Assembly: GCA_965204245.1 (NCBI GenBank)
Contig: CBDBED010000001.1
Location: 372,001-436,000 of the forward strand
DNA: 64,000 bases
Direction of reading: 5' to 3'
From: JAAXIE01 sp965204245
Lineage (GTDB): Bacteria; Chloroflexota; Dehalococcoidia; Lucifugimonadales; JAAXIE01
Numbering within the stretch: the first letter of the stretch is position 1; every line of letters starts with the position of its first letter. A program made the translations under genes and the position numbers. The notes beneath the pieces were generated by a model. It saw nothing but the letters and a program-made list of their open reading frames with translations, did not search any database and had not been told where the DNA came from. Shown one piece after another: positions 52,787 through 62,069 of this stretch.

Positions 52787-54139
52787 CTAGAGTTCGGCCG
52801 CTCCGTCGAAGTCTATGATCTCGGCTCGCTGGCGCTGGTAGGTGACGTAGCGCTTGGCGTCCATGGGGAGCTTGGCTTGGTCAAGTACGCCGTGGGCCTG
52901 TTCTGCGGCGTCGGCCAGCAGGTCGATAGCCACCATAGCCATAATCTTGGCGGGGTTAATGACCGCCTTTTCGTAGTCGGCGATGATGTAGCTTTTGCTG
53001 TGGCCCGGGCCAGTGGCACCCCCGGCGTATGGGTGGCAAACGGGTATGACGTGGCTGAGGTCGCCCATGTCAGTGGAGCCTCCCCGGTTGCGCCGACCGG
53101 GTATGATGGCGACGCGCTCTGGTCCCAGTAGTTCCGAGGCGTTGCTCTGGAACAAGCCCTGCATCATCGGGTCATGGCGCATGGGCAGGTAGCCGGGGAT
53201 GTTAGTGATTTTCACCTTCGCCCCCACGGCTAGGGCACCGGCCTTGAAGCAGCGGTCCACCATGGCGTTGTTCTTCACCACTGCTTCGGGGTTGGAGGAG
53301 CGGACGCGCCATTCCAAGCGCACATCGGCGGGCACGGCGTTCACCGCCTCACCACCCTTGGTGACGATACCATGGAAGCGTCCCGTCTCGTTTTCCCTCA
53401 CCGTCTCCCGATTGGCGTGAATGGCGTTCAGCGCCCAAGTGGCGGCGTTGAGCGCGTTGATGCCCAAGTGAGGGGCGCCTCCGGCATGGGCGGCGCGGCC
53501 TATGTACTGGACGTATTTCACCATGTGGCCGTTGCTGGTCCCGCCGACGGAAAAGGACTGCTCACCCATGTCGCTGGCAGTGTGGCACATCATGGCCATC
53601 TGGACGTCGTCAAAGGCCCCGATGCGAATGAGTTCCTGCTTGCCCCCAAGAAACTCCAGCCTGCCCTCCTCGCGCATGCGCAGGCGTCCCTCAACGTCGA
53701 TGAACTCCTCGGCGGGGACGGCGAAGGGGGCTAGGGAGCCGTGTAGATGGGGCTTGATTTGGTCGTCCAGCAGGCCGAGAGTTGCGCCGAGCATCATCCC
53801 GATCTGGCAGTTGTGACCGCAGGCGTGGGCTGCTCCAGTGGCGGAGTCGGCATGAGGGTGCTCGGTGACCACCAAGGAGTCCAGTTCACCGATGATGGCC
53901 ACCCTTGGCCCGGGGCCGCCCCCGAAGTCCACTTGGCCCTTGACGCCAGTGATGGCGAGCCCGTCGGAATAGGGCACGCCCATGGCTTGGAATTTGTCCT
54001 TGACTATGTTGGCGGTGCGGTGCTCGTTGAACCCTGTTTCGGGGTGCTCCAGGATATCGCGGGCGATGCCGATGAGTTCGTCTCTGCGCTTGTCGATGAC
54101 TTGGCACGCCCTGCGCTTGAGTTCCTCCTTGGTGGGCAT
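52787..54139 (-). CDS. M20 family amidohydrolase (copy 1)
   Basis: 450 residues of the aminoacylase/IAA-amide-hydrolase type. ATG 54139 is preferred to the TTG at 54142. Metal ligands are visible in AAHACGHNCQIGM (Cys and His), with the catalytic Glu in AVPAEEFIDVEG. The dimerisation domain has GRAAHAGGAPHLGINALNAA. Its nearest relative is the next gene, to which it aligns over its full length; the pair is a tandem duplication. The substrate is an N-acyl compound not identified here. Confidence 0.92.
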   Translation of the reverse strand: MPTKEELKRRACQVIDKRRDELIGIARDILEHPETGFNEHRTANIVKDKFQAMGVPYSDGLAITGVKGQVDFGGGPGPRVAIIGELDSLVVTEHPHADSATGAAHACGHNCQIGMMLGATLGLLDDQIKPHLHGSLAPFAVPAEEFIDVEGRLRMREEGRLEFLGGKQELIRIGAFDDVQMAMMCHTASDMGEQSFSVGGTSNGHMVKYVQYIGRAAHAGGAPHLGINALNAATWALNAIHANRETVRENETGRFHGIVTKGGEAVNAVPADVRLEWRVRSSNPEAVVKNNAMVDRCFKAGALAVGAKVKITNIPGYLPMRHDPMMQGLFQSNASELLGPERVAIIPGRRNRGGSTDMGDLSHVIPVCHPYAGGATGPGHSKSYIIADYEKAVINPAKIMAMVAIDLLADAAEQAHGVLDQAKLPMDAKRYVTYQRQRAEIIDFDGAAEL

Positions 54140-54178
54140 CAAGACTCCTCTCTCTTCTCCTATGGCTTCTAAACGGGC

Positions 54179-55513
54179 CTAGGCTGCGCCGTCGAACTCC
54201 TCTTCTTTGGCCAAGCCTCGCATGAACTTGAGGTATTCGTCGCGGGACATTTCGGGTTGGTGGCGTGATAGCACGTTGCGGCCTTGGGATGCGCCGTCGG
54301 CGAGCAGGTCTATGGCTGTGGTGGCGAGGGCCTTGGCGGCGGTGATGACGGCCAAGCTGTAGTCGCGTATGACGTAGTCGGCGCCGTGGCCCAAGCCTGT
54401 GGCCCCGCCTACGTAGGGGTGGAGGACGGGCATCAGGTAGCTGACGTCGCCCATGTCGGTGGAGCCGGTGCGGTGGGCGGCGTAGCCGACATTCTCCTCG
54501 CCGACTAGGGACATGGCGTTGGAGCGGAACAGGTCGGCTAGGTTGCGGTCCTGCTTCATGGGGAGGTAGCCGGGGATGGTCTGGATGTTGACCTTGGCGC
54601 CGACGGCCATGGCCCCGGCCCTCAGGGCGCGGTCGACCTTGGTGTTGGCGTCCATGATGGCCTCCAGGGTCTTGCCCCGGACGAAAGTCTCCATGCGGAC
54701 ATCGGCGGGTACGGCGCTGACGGCCTCGCCGCCCTTGGTGATGATGGGGTGGACGCGGACGGTGTCGTCGTCCTTGAAAGTCTCGCGGTTGGCGTGGATG
54801 CCAGCCATGGCGAGGTGAGCGGCGTTGAGGGCGTTGATGCCCAGATGAGGTGCGCCGCCTGCGTGGGCCCCGCGGCCGATGAACTGGATTTTCTTGGCGA
54901 CGGTGCCGTTGTTGGTGCCGCTGATGCAGAGCTGGCCTTCGTCGTGGTTGCTGGTGGTGTGGCACATCATGGCCATGTGGACATCGTCGAACTCGCCGAG
55001 GCGGATGAACTCAGGCTTGCCTCCGAGGAACTCGATCTTGCCCTCGCGGCGGAGACCGTCGCGGTATTCGATCTCGATGTATTCCTCGGCGGGGACGGCC
55101 ATGAAGACGAGGCGCCCGCTGATCTCGTCGAGGATGCGGGTCTGGCTGAGGGCGGTGGCAGCGCCGAGCATCATGCCGATCTGGCAGTGGTGGCCGCAGG
55201 CATGGGCTGCGCCGGTGGCGGGGTCGGCATGGGGGTGCTCGTTGACGATGAGGGAGTCGAGTTCGCCGAGTATGGCGAGGGTCGGACCAGGGGTGCCCCC
55301 GGTAACCTCGGCCCGGACACCGGTGACGGCTAGGTTCTGGCGGAAGGGGATGCCGAGTTCGGCGAAACGGTCGGCCACGACCTTGGCGGTCTTGACCTCG
55401 CGGAAGCCGGGTTCGGGGTGGCCGAGGATGGTGGTAGAGGCGCGCACGATTTCATCGGCGTGGGCATCAATCTCATCCACGACCCAGGCCTTGAGTTCCT
55501 CACGGGATGCCAT
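54179..55513 (-). CDS. M20 family amidohydrolase (copy 2)
   Basis: 444 residues, start after AGGAGG. It aligns over its full length with copy 1: AAHACGHHCQIGM, VPAEEYIEIEYRDG, GRGAHAGGAPHLGINALNAA. A 36-nt gap separates it from copy 1 downstream, so the two are probably cotranscribed from here. The third position of codons is unusually G-rich, which makes long antisense frames appear. Confidence 0.92.
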   Translation of the reverse strand: MASREELKAWVVDEIDAHADEIVRASTTILGHPEPGFREVKTAKVVADRFAELGIPFRQNLAVTGVRAEVTGGTPGPTLAILGELDSLIVNEHPHADPATGAAHACGHHCQIGMMLGAATALSQTRILDEISGRLVFMAVPAEEYIEIEYRDGLRREGKIEFLGGKPEFIRLGEFDDVHMAMMCHTTSNHDEGQLCISGTNNGTVAKKIQFIGRGAHAGGAPHLGINALNAAHLAMAGIHANRETFKDDDTVRVHPIITKGGEAVSAVPADVRMETFVRGKTLEAIMDANTKVDRALRAGAMAVGAKVNIQTIPGYLPMKQDRNLADLFRSNAMSLVGEENVGYAAHRTGSTDMGDVSYLMPVLHPYVGGATGLGHGADYVIRDYSLAVITAAKALATTAIDLLADGASQGRNVLSRHQPEMSRDEYLKFMRGLAKEEEFDGAA

Positions 55514-55605
55514 GGCATCCTCCTAGTGGCGCAGAGTGGGGGCTGGGAAAGCCGTCTGGATTCTAACAAAGGGTGGGGTAAAAGCAACCTGGGGGTTGCG
55601 GGGGA

Positions 55606-55672
55606 GGTCCTTCGACTCCGTGGATCAGGACGAACGGAGGGTTTCTGACTGCGCGAGAATGACAGAGGGGGG
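55606..55672. repeat. Intergenic repeat fragment
   Basis: Contains TCCTTCGACTCCG, CAGGACGAACGGAGG and GCGCGAGAATGACAGAG, with CTCCGT/ACGGAG able to pair. The first part is the complement of the repeat at 27335. The surrounding 300-nt gap (55514-55813) holds no other recognisable feature. Confidence 0.5.
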
Positions 55673-55813
55673 GAGAAGGTCTAGCGGCTATGCAATTGCG
55701 TTAGCTATTGGGCCGTTGCTAAAATGCTCGGCACGTGTCAAGCTAGTCAATAGTTGCCTGCGGTCGCCTCTTCACCCGGTATGCGGAATGAACAAATCCA
55801 AGGGGGGTGATGC

Positions 55814-56398
55814 ATGTGGCCCCGAGTATCCCTAAGAGATGTCTCCCGCGAAGACGTAAGCCGTCTTTGCGAATGGCTACAAGACGAAGATGTAAACAAC
55901 TCCTGGTATGGCTGTGACGAGGCCGGGGCGCCGGTGCATGTGGGCTACACTCCCCAAAGTACAGTCGACTGCTCAAGCGAAGATTGGGCGCACACCTTCG
56001 AGGGCGAAGAGCGGAAGATTTACTCCATCTGCAACGCCGACGGCGAGCACATCGGCGAGGGCCAACTGGTGATGGAGCCCGAGGTGCGCAGTGCGCACAT
56101 GTTCATACTGATCGGGCGCAAGGACCTCTGGTACCAGCATTATGGGGCCTCGGCGATGATTCACCTACTCGATGAAGCCTTTTCCACTCACGGGGTGCAT
56201 CGGGTCTGGCTGGCAGTGCCGGAGTACAACGAGCCCGCGCGTTTCATGTGCGAACGGATCGGGTTCGTGCTGGAAGGCAGACTGCGCCGGCGCCAGCAGC
56301 GAGGGGGTGAGTGGTATGACTCGCTCTCGATGGGCCTGCTGGCAGACGAGTATATCCGGCGCCGCCCCGGCCTGCTGGAGCAGGTGTCAGCGTCCTAG
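55814..56398 (+). CDS. GNAT family N-acetyltransferase (RimJ/RimL type)
   Basis: 194 residues, ATG 55814 after AGGGGGGTG. N-terminal VSLRDVSREDVSRLCEWLQDED, acetyl-CoA-binding region RKDLWYQHYGASAMIHLLDEAF, and the C-terminal block LAVPEYNEPARFMCERIGFVLEGRLRR are those of alanine/diamine acetyltransferase-like GNAT enzymes. Substrate unknown. Confidence 0.87.
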   Translation: MWPRVSLRDVSREDVSRLCEWLQDEDVNNSWYGCDEAGAPVHVGYTPQSTVDCSSEDWAHTFEGEERKIYSICNADGEHIGEGQLVMEPEVRSAHMFILIGRKDLWYQHYGASAMIHLLDEAFSTHGVHRVWLAVPEYNEPARFMCERIGFVLEGRLRRRQQRGGEWYDSLSMGLLADEYIRRRPGLLEQVSAS

Positions 56399-56481
56399 GC
56401 GCTCCTTCAGATAATCTAGGGCCGTTAGTCGAGGTCCGTTAGTCTCTAGGGAATGGCTACTTATCCGCGGGGAGGGTGGAT

Positions 56482-57183
56482 ATGCCCATCATCACGTTCA
56501 ATGGTCCCATAGGCTGCGGCGGTAACGAGCTTGGGCTCAAGGTCGCCGATATGCTGGATGCCGACTACGTGGACCGCATCGTCTTTGCGGAGGCTGCGAA
56601 ACGGGTCGGCTCGACGATAAGCGCCTTGGCGGAGAAAGAGGAGCGAGTGGTGCGGATGAGGGACCGCATTGCCTTCTTCCTACAGAACATGCTGGAGAAA
56701 TCTGCCGTGTCCGGGGCGGCTGGTGAACCCTATTTCAGCCCTGGGATAGAGATGCTGCCGGGAGGCGAGTACAGCGACTTGGCGGAGGAGCCCATCACCG
56801 AGTCGCAGCGCTTGAGCGACGGGCAATTTTTGGAAGCCATGACGGCCGTCATCCAAGAGCTGGCATCATCCGGCAATGTGGTGATCATCGGGCGAGGGGC
56901 CAACATCATCCTCAAGGACGCCCCTGGGACAGTGCATGTTGCCTTGGCAGCTTCGCCGGAAAAGTGCATCGAGACGATCGTTGGACGGGAGAGGTTCAGC
57001 CAGGTTGAGGGCGAGAAGTTCTTTTCAGAAGCAGAGCGGGCACGGCAAGCCTTCTTCCGGAAGTTTTTCAAAGTGCAGTGCGACAACCAGTCGCTGTACC
57101 ATGTGTGCCTCAACATGGACCGCATAAGCTTGGATACGGCGGCTGAAATAGTTGCGCATACGGCCCGGGACATGGAGGAGTGA
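56482..57183 (+). CDS. Cytidylate kinase-like family protein
   Basis: 233 residues; ATG 56482 follows GGGGAGGG, with GTG 56476 also in frame. P-loop ITFNGPIGCGGNELGLKVAD, then ADYVDRIVFAEAAKRVG. The middle has FLEAMTAVIQELASSGNVV and IIGRGANIILKDAPG; the lid region holds FSEAERARQAFFRKFFKVQ. The family (Cytidylate_kin2) lacks proven activity in most members and differs from Cmk. It might phosphorylate a nucleotide or another small substrate. Confidence 0.87.
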   Translation: MPIITFNGPIGCGGNELGLKVADMLDADYVDRIVFAEAAKRVGSTISALAEKEERVVRMRDRIAFFLQNMLEKSAVSGAAGEPYFSPGIEMLPGGEYSDLAEEPITESQRLSDGQFLEAMTAVIQELASSGNVVIIGRGANIILKDAPGTVHVALAASPEKCIETIVGRERFSQVEGEKFFSEAERARQAFFRKFFKVQCDNQSLYHVCLNMDRISLDTAAEIVAHTARDMEE

Positions 57184-57239
57184 CCGGATCCCGGCACGCG
57201 CCGGATTCCTGCTGCCGTGAAGGTCTCAACGGCTGAGCC

Positions 57240-58007
57240 ATGATTCCCCTAGGCGATGCCGACATCCAGCGCCGGACATTCCCCTATGTGACGCTGGCAC
57301 TAGTGCTGGCCAATGTTGTCGTGTTCGTTTACCAGTTTGCGCTGGGGGACTTGGACAGGCAGATATTCATCCTCAGGAATGGACTTATCCCTTATGAGTT
57401 GACCTCCGGGGAGGAGCTTGGAAGGGTACTCTCGAACATCGGGATAGTAGACCTGACCTCTCCCTTCGGGACTTGGGCCACAGTGTTCACCTCCATGTTC
57501 CTGCACGGCGGGATCATGCACATCATTGGGAACATGCTGTTTTTGTGGGTGTTTGGTGGAAACCTAGAGGACAGGCTGGGGCACGTTAAGTTCCTAGTTT
57601 TCTACTTGGCAGCGGGGTTTGGGGCGGCGATGGCGCAAGTGGGGGTCGACATGGAGTCGCAGGTGCCGATGGTAGGGGCCAGCGGGGCCATTGCTGGGGT
57701 ACTTGGGGCGTACCTGCTGCTCTATCCTTTCAGCCGGATCAATACGCTGTTTATCTTCATATTCATCACCGTGATCCCGGTGCCAGCGGTTCTGGTGCTG
57801 GGGTTGTGGTTTGTGCTGGAGCTTTTCAAGGGCGTGGGTTCGCTGGGGGTGGAGACCATCGGTGGCGGGGTGGCCTATTTCGCCCATGTGGGTGGCTTCG
57901 TGGCTGGGTTGCTGATGATAGCGTTTTACAAGAAGCTGATTGGCGAGCCGATTATCCCGCGGCGTCCTAGGCGGATGTATTACTGGCGGGGGCGTCCGCT
58001 GTGCTGA
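57240..58007 (+). CDS. Rhomboid family intramembrane serine protease
   Basis: 255 residues with six or seven membrane helices. The catalytic Ser is in VGASGAIAGVLGAYLLLYP and the catalytic His in AYFAHVGGFVAGLL. The HGGIMHIIGNMLFLW loop carries the Asn/His oxyanion residues. It cleaves membrane-embedded substrates. It starts 56 nt after the kinase-like gene. Confidence 0.93.
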   Translation: MIPLGDADIQRRTFPYVTLALVLANVVVFVYQFALGDLDRQIFILRNGLIPYELTSGEELGRVLSNIGIVDLTSPFGTWATVFTSMFLHGGIMHIIGNMLFLWVFGGNLEDRLGHVKFLVFYLAAGFGAAMAQVGVDMESQVPMVGASGAIAGVLGAYLLLYPFSRINTLFIFIFITVIPVPAVLVLGLWFVLELFKGVGSLGVETIGGGVAYFAHVGGFVAGLLMIAFYKKLIGEPIIPRRPRRMYYWRGRPLC

Positions 58008-58026
58008 GAATCTGAGCCGATTATCC

Positions 58027-59073
58027 CTAGGCCAACTGTTTGAGGCGGGGGAAGATGACGTCGCGGAAGGCTTCGAGGGTGTAGCGGGGCAGGGAGTAGG
58101 TCTCGGCGGTGCGGATGAGGATGCGGGTCACGCCGTTTTCGGCTGCCAGTGCCAATCGTTCGCCCACTTCCTCGGCGGTGCCGTAGCCACCGATCACGCC
58201 GCACAACCGCTCCACCATTTCATCGGACAGGAATGAGGTGAGCCGTACCACGGCTTCCTGGTCTTCAGCATGGTAGAGGTCTGGGTAGGCGTTGAGGAGT
58301 TCAGGGGGGAAGCTCATCTCGGGCACGTCCACGCCGCCGATGCGTAGAAGGTTCACCAAGGCCTCCTGGGTGACCCAGTGGGCGCATACGTGGCGGGCTT
58401 GGTGGAGGGCTTCTTCGTGGGTGGGAGCGATGTGGGTGGAGATGTCGAAGATTTCCTGGTAGTTGGAGCCGGGGGAGACGTCCTTGCCGGAGACGGATGC
58501 GCCCTTCTGCACCTGCTGGCGTCCCCAAGCGATGGTATCGGGGTGGAGTGCTACGTTGGCCATCACCCCGTCGCCGATCTCGCCAGCCAAGGCGAGGGCG
58601 CGGGGGCCCCGAGCGGTGAGGATGATGGGGGGTACCTCTCCTGAAGCATAGGAGAGGTGAGAAGGGGCGCCATTGAACTCCAACTGTTCTCCGCCTAGGA
58701 ACTGACGCAGGCGGGTTGTGCACTCCCGCATGCTGGCAAGGGTGGCCGGGCGGCGGCCGATGGTCCTGACGGCGCTGAAGCCGGTGCCCAGCATAGGATG
58801 AACCCGCCCGGGTGCAAGCTCTTCGAGGGTGCGAATCAGGGAGGCGATGACGGAGACGTGGCGGGTGACCGGGTTGGTGACCGCAGGGTAGAGCATTATG
58901 CGAGAGGTTCGCTCGGCGGCCAAAGCCAAGGCGATGAAAGCGTCGCGGGTGACCAATTGGGTATCGGGGATACCCACGCCGGCGAATCCGGCCTGCTCCG
59001 CCTCGGCGATGAAGTCGGCCACCTCGTTCACGGGACCACAGGCTGGGACTCGGAGGATTATGTCGAGGGCCAT
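58027..59073 (-). CDS. LLM class flavin-dependent oxidoreductase (copy 2, F420-type)
   Basis: 348 residues, ATG after GGAGAG. It reads FIAEAEQAGFAGVGIPDTQL near the N-terminus, then TSRIMLYPAVTNPVTRHVSV and PPIILTARGPRALALAGEIG; GDGVMANVALHP is typical of methylene-tetrahydromethanopterin-reductase-like members that use F420. It is not closely related to copy 1. Substrate unknown. Confidence 0.88.
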   Translation of the reverse strand: MALDIILRVPACGPVNEVADFIAEAEQAGFAGVGIPDTQLVTRDAFIALALAAERTSRIMLYPAVTNPVTRHVSVIASLIRTLEELAPGRVHPMLGTGFSAVRTIGRRPATLASMRECTTRLRQFLGGEQLEFNGAPSHLSYASGEVPPIILTARGPRALALAGEIGDGVMANVALHPDTIAWGRQQVQKGASVSGKDVSPGSNYQEIFDISTHIAPTHEEALHQARHVCAHWVTQEALVNLLRIGGVDVPEMSFPPELLNAYPDLYHAEDQEAVVRLTSFLSDEMVERLCGVIGGYGTAEEVGERLALAAENGVTRILIRTAETYSLPRYTLEAFRDVIFPRLKQLA

Positions 59074-59122
59074 TGCACTCTCCTTGGAGCAAGCAATTCA
59101 GGACCGGGCAGGGCCAGGGAGT

Positions 59123-60478
59123 TCAATCAGCGGACCCTTCACTGACGGGAACCCCTGCAGCAGGGGCAGGGGCGCTGATTTCGTGCCATGGAGTCACCAA
59201 GGGACGCCGGGTGGACTCCAAGAGGAGTATAAGGGCAGCGCCAGCCAGACTGCACGCCGCGGAGAGGACGATGGCGATAGCGTAGCCATCGGTGAGGTCG
59301 TAGGTGAGCCCCCCCAGCCATGCACCCAAGGCCATGCCCAATCCGCCTCCCAGCGACTGCCAGCCGTAGATGACCCCCATGGGAGCGTCTCCATAGTATT
59401 GGCGGTTGATGATGGGGAACACGGACATTTCCCCGCCCAATCCCAAGCCGAAGACGGCTGCGAACAGGTAGTAGTGCCATGCCTCGGAGGCCCACAGCAG
59501 GGCTATCACAGTGACCCCCTGAATCAGGAAGCAGATGCCCATGGAGAGCTTGCCACCCAATCGGTCACCCATCACGGGAGCGGCCAAGCGGCTGAGAAGG
59601 CTGGAGAGGGAGAGCACGGTGATGATGCCGGCGGCGGTGGTGGCCTCCACCCCGGACAGGCTGGCCATGGCCACGATGTACACGACTACCACGACGTGTC
59701 CAACGCACCCGAGGAAGTGAATGGCGATGAGGTTCCAGAAAGCGTTGGTGCGCTTGACCTCCTGTCGGAAGATGGTCAAGCGGGCTTGGATTGTGTTGGC
59801 GTCGGAGGGTCCAGAGTTGGTCTGATCAGAGGGGTTGGCGCCGTAGGGACTCAGACCCATATCGGCGGGGCGTGTACGGAAGAAAGCTATTGAGACGAGC
59901 ATGACTCCGCTGCAACTCAATCCGGCTATCCAGAAGGTGGCCTGCCAACCGACAGAGTCGAGGAGCACGCTAAGGATTGGGGCGGCTATAGCAGGGCCGA
60001 GGCCGCTCATGCACATGAGAATGCCGATGGCGAGGCCGAGACGTCTGCGGAACCAGGTCATGGCGGTGGTGACCATGACCAACTGGAAGATAGTCAGCGC
60101 GCCGCCCAGCAGGACGCCGTAGGCGACGTACATGTGCCAGAGTTCGGAGACGGCACCTCCTACGGCCATGCCTCCGGCGAAGAGCAGGACGCCGGCGAAC
60201 AGGGTTTTACGCTCGCCGTAGCGGTCTGCAATCCAGCCGACGACGGGGGAGCCGACGGCGGCGGAAAGGCTGGCGATGGCGTAGGCACCGCTGAGGTCTC
60301 CCTGCTCCCAGCCATAGGTGTCCTCCAGCGGGACAATGAGGACACCGAAGATGTTGCGGATGGAGCCTCCGGCCATCTGGACGACGGACATGAGGGCGAC
60401 GATGACCCAAGCATAGTGGTACTTGGCCGCCATGCTGAATGGGCCGAACCGGTATCTGAGATTAAGGTCTTCGGGCAA
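59123..60478 (-). CDS. Major facilitator superfamily transporter
   Basis: About 451 residues with twelve hydrophobic segments; start TTG 60478 or ATG 60433 (MAAKYHYAWVIVALMSVVQ), the latter removing 15 polar residues. The loop 2-3 signature is PVVGWIADRYGERKTLF and the half-way repeat is APVMGDRLGGKLSMG. It resembles the oxalate/formate-antiporter-like or monocarboxylate-type MFS. It lies 49 nt downstream of the LLM gene's start region on the same strand, so uptake of that enzyme's substrate is possible but unproven. Confidence 0.9.
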   Translation of the reverse strand: MPEDLNLRYRFGPFSMAAKYHYAWVIVALMSVVQMAGGSIRNIFGVLIVPLEDTYGWEQGDLSGAYAIASLSAAVGSPVVGWIADRYGERKTLFAGVLLFAGGMAVGGAVSELWHMYVAYGVLLGGALTIFQLVMVTTAMTWFRRRLGLAIGILMCMSGLGPAIAAPILSVLLDSVGWQATFWIAGLSCSGVMLVSIAFFRTRPADMGLSPYGANPSDQTNSGPSDANTIQARLTIFRQEVKRTNAFWNLIAIHFLGCVGHVVVVVYIVAMASLSGVEATTAAGIITVLSLSSLLSRLAAPVMGDRLGGKLSMGICFLIQGVTVIALLWASEAWHYYLFAAVFGLGLGGEMSVFPIINRQYYGDAPMGVIYGWQSLGGGLGMALGAWLGGLTYDLTDGYAIAIVLSAACSLAGAALILLLESTRRPLVTPWHEISAPAPAAGVPVSEGSAD

Positions 60479-60577
60479 TGATGGGAGGTCCGTCGATGCG
60501 GGAGCGAATCGGAGGCAGGGGAACTATTGTGGCTGCGGCGGAAAGCGTCGTCAAGCGGGATGGGGGAACCGTGGGGT

Positions 60578-61084
60578 TCATGCAGGGTCGTTTTCGGGTG
60601 GGTGGGACCTGCGGAAGACGTGGCTGCGGGCGGCACGGGCTTCGGCGCCCTGCTTGATAAGGGCCATGTGGTCGCGGATGACGGCGTCATATTTGGGTTT
60701 GATGTAGAGCAGGGAGGCGAGCCAGCCGAGACCGGGGAGAAAGGGAACGCGGTGCTCGATGATACCGGTGTAAGTGACTTGGGTACCGCCGTCGGCTACT
60801 TCGGCTAGGAGGAATTCCTCTTCGGAGTAGGTGATGGGGCCCTCGAGGTGGCGATAGGTGATGCGGTGGGGCGGGAAGAGGCGGACTTCTTCGACGGTGC
60901 GGTAGGTCTTGTTGCCGGAGGGGGTGAAGAACTCGGCGATGAGGGTATTGCCTTCACGCTGGAGGACGTTGGAGCGTTCGTTGCTGCCGGGGAGGCGTCC
61001 GCTGCCGATGGCACTCATCATCTGGTAGACGAGTTCCAGCGGGGCGTCGATGGTGAGTTTCTGGGTGGCGAGGGCGACTTTCAT
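60578..61084 (-). CDS. SRPBCC family protein
   Basis: 168 residues with a START-like ligand-binding fold: KVALATQKLTIDAPLELVYQMM, HRITYRHLEGPITYSEEEFLL and GTQVTYTGIIEHRVPF. ATG 61084 is preferred over 61114, leaving a 10-nt gap to the SDR stop at 61095. Members bind hydrophobic ligands or act as cyclases. Cotranscribed with the SDR. Confidence 0.85.
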   Translation of the reverse strand: MKVALATQKLTIDAPLELVYQMMSAIGSGRLPGSNERSNVLQREGNTLIAEFFTPSGNKTYRTVEEVRLFPPHRITYRHLEGPITYSEEEFLLAEVADGGTQVTYTGIIEHRVPFLPGLGWLASLLYIKPKYDAVIRDHMALIKQGAEARAARSHVFRRSHPPENDPA

Positions 61085-61094
61085 GGAATTGGGC

Positions 61095-61910
61095 TCAGGC
61101 GGCTTGCCCGCCATCCATTTCGATGACTTGGCCGACGATGAACTCGGCGTCCTTGGTGCAGAGCCAGGCGATCAGGCGGGCCATTTCTTCGGGCTGGCCG
61201 GCGCGGCCCAAGGGGATTGTGGCGGTGCGTTCGCGCCAGTAGTCGCTGCGGGGGAAGCCGTAAAGGGCATCGTTGCGAGCGGTGTCGGTGGTGCCGGGGC
61301 TGACGGCGTTCATGCGGATGCCGTGGGGTGCCAAGGCGCGGGCGGACTTGGCGGTGAAGGTGTAGAGGGCACCGCTGGCGGTGGCGTAGGCGATGTCGTT
61401 TTCGCGGCTGATCTTGGCCTCGACGGAGATGACGTTGACTATGCTGCCGGGCTTGTTCTGGGCCATGAGGGCGTTGGTGACGGCGCGGGTGCAGAGGAAG
61501 GCACCGGTGAGCTTGATGTCGAGGACTCCGCGCCAAGCCTCTTCGGTGAGTTCGTTGAGGGGGGCCCAGGCGGCGAGGCGGGGGGCGCTGGCGTTGTTAA
61601 TCAGGATGTCGGCACCGCCGAGTTCGTTGACGGCGCGCTGGACCATGTCGTCGACTTGTTGGGCGTTGGCGACGTCGACGGTGAGGGGGAGGGCGCGGCG
61701 GCCCATGCGCTGGATTTCCTCGGCGACGCTTTCGACATCGCGCCAGTTGGCGGCCTGCTCGTCGGCGGGGAAGGTGGAGGGGTCGCGGCCGGTGCCGGTG
61801 ACGACCACGTCGGCGCCTTCTTCAGCGAAGGCCAGGGCTGCGGAGCGGCCGATGCCGCGCATGCGGCCTGCGCCAGTGACTATGGCTACTTTGCCGTCGA
61901 AGTGGCCCAC
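61095..61910 (-). CDS. Short-chain dehydrogenase/reductase lacking the active-site lysine
   Basis: 271 residues. Cofactor motif VAIVTGAGRMRGIGR, NNAS (ADILINNASAP), IRMNAVSPG and a C-terminal VIEMDGGQAA. In the catalytic motif YxxxK the sequence is YATASGALYTFT, with Ser instead of Lys, so proton relay would be impaired. Such substitutions occur in divergent SDR families. It precedes the SRPBCC gene in one unit and is followed upstream by the repeat-rich intergenic region. Confidence 0.87.
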   Translation of the reverse strand: MGHFDGKVAIVTGAGRMRGIGRSAALAFAEEGADVVVTGTGRDPSTFPADEQAANWRDVESVAEEIQRMGRRALPLTVDVANAQQVDDMVQRAVNELGGADILINNASAPRLAAWAPLNELTEEAWRGVLDIKLTGAFLCTRAVTNALMAQNKPGSIVNVISVEAKISRENDIAYATASGALYTFTAKSARALAPHGIRMNAVSPGTTDTARNDALYGFPRSDYWRERTATIPLGRAGQPEEMARLIAWLCTKDAEFIVGQVIEMDGGQAA

Positions 61911-61947
61911 TTTTCGTCCTCTTTTCCTCGTCAGGTTCTTGCCGGGA

Positions 61948-62029
61948 ATGTCACAATGTCACACGGTTTATAGCTAAAATATTTTTTTCGTATCTGAGAA
62001 TTGTGACATTTGTGACATTTTCCTAGCTG
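61948..62029 (-). repeat. Structured repeat element B2, core word ATGTCACA
   Basis: On the minus strand: CAGCTAGGA (62029-62021), 2 nt, ATGTCACA-A-ATGTCACA (62018-62002), 5 nt, CAGATACGAA (61996-61987), 10-11 nt, AGCTATAAA, 2-3 nt, then TGTGACAT twice (61963-61948), the inverse of the core word. Order and spacing match E1-E3 near 28.6 kb. Confidence 0.8.
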
Positions 62030-62031
62030 GA

Positions 62032-62069
62032 CCAGATACGAATTGGGTGTGACATTTTTTCGTATCTGG
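62032..62069. repeat. Inverted repeat CCAGATACGAA / TTCGTATCTGG
   Basis: A perfect 11-bp inverted repeat (62032-62042 and 62059-62069) enclosing 16 nt that include TGTGACAT. It joins elements B2 and B1 and reuses the CAGATACGAA skeleton block in both orientations. Confidence 0.75.

Noticed and set aside
54749..55333. Glycine/valine-rich plus-strand frame
   Set aside because: Antisense shadow of the M20 gene, caused by GC-rich third codon positions; the same holds for 61050-61973.
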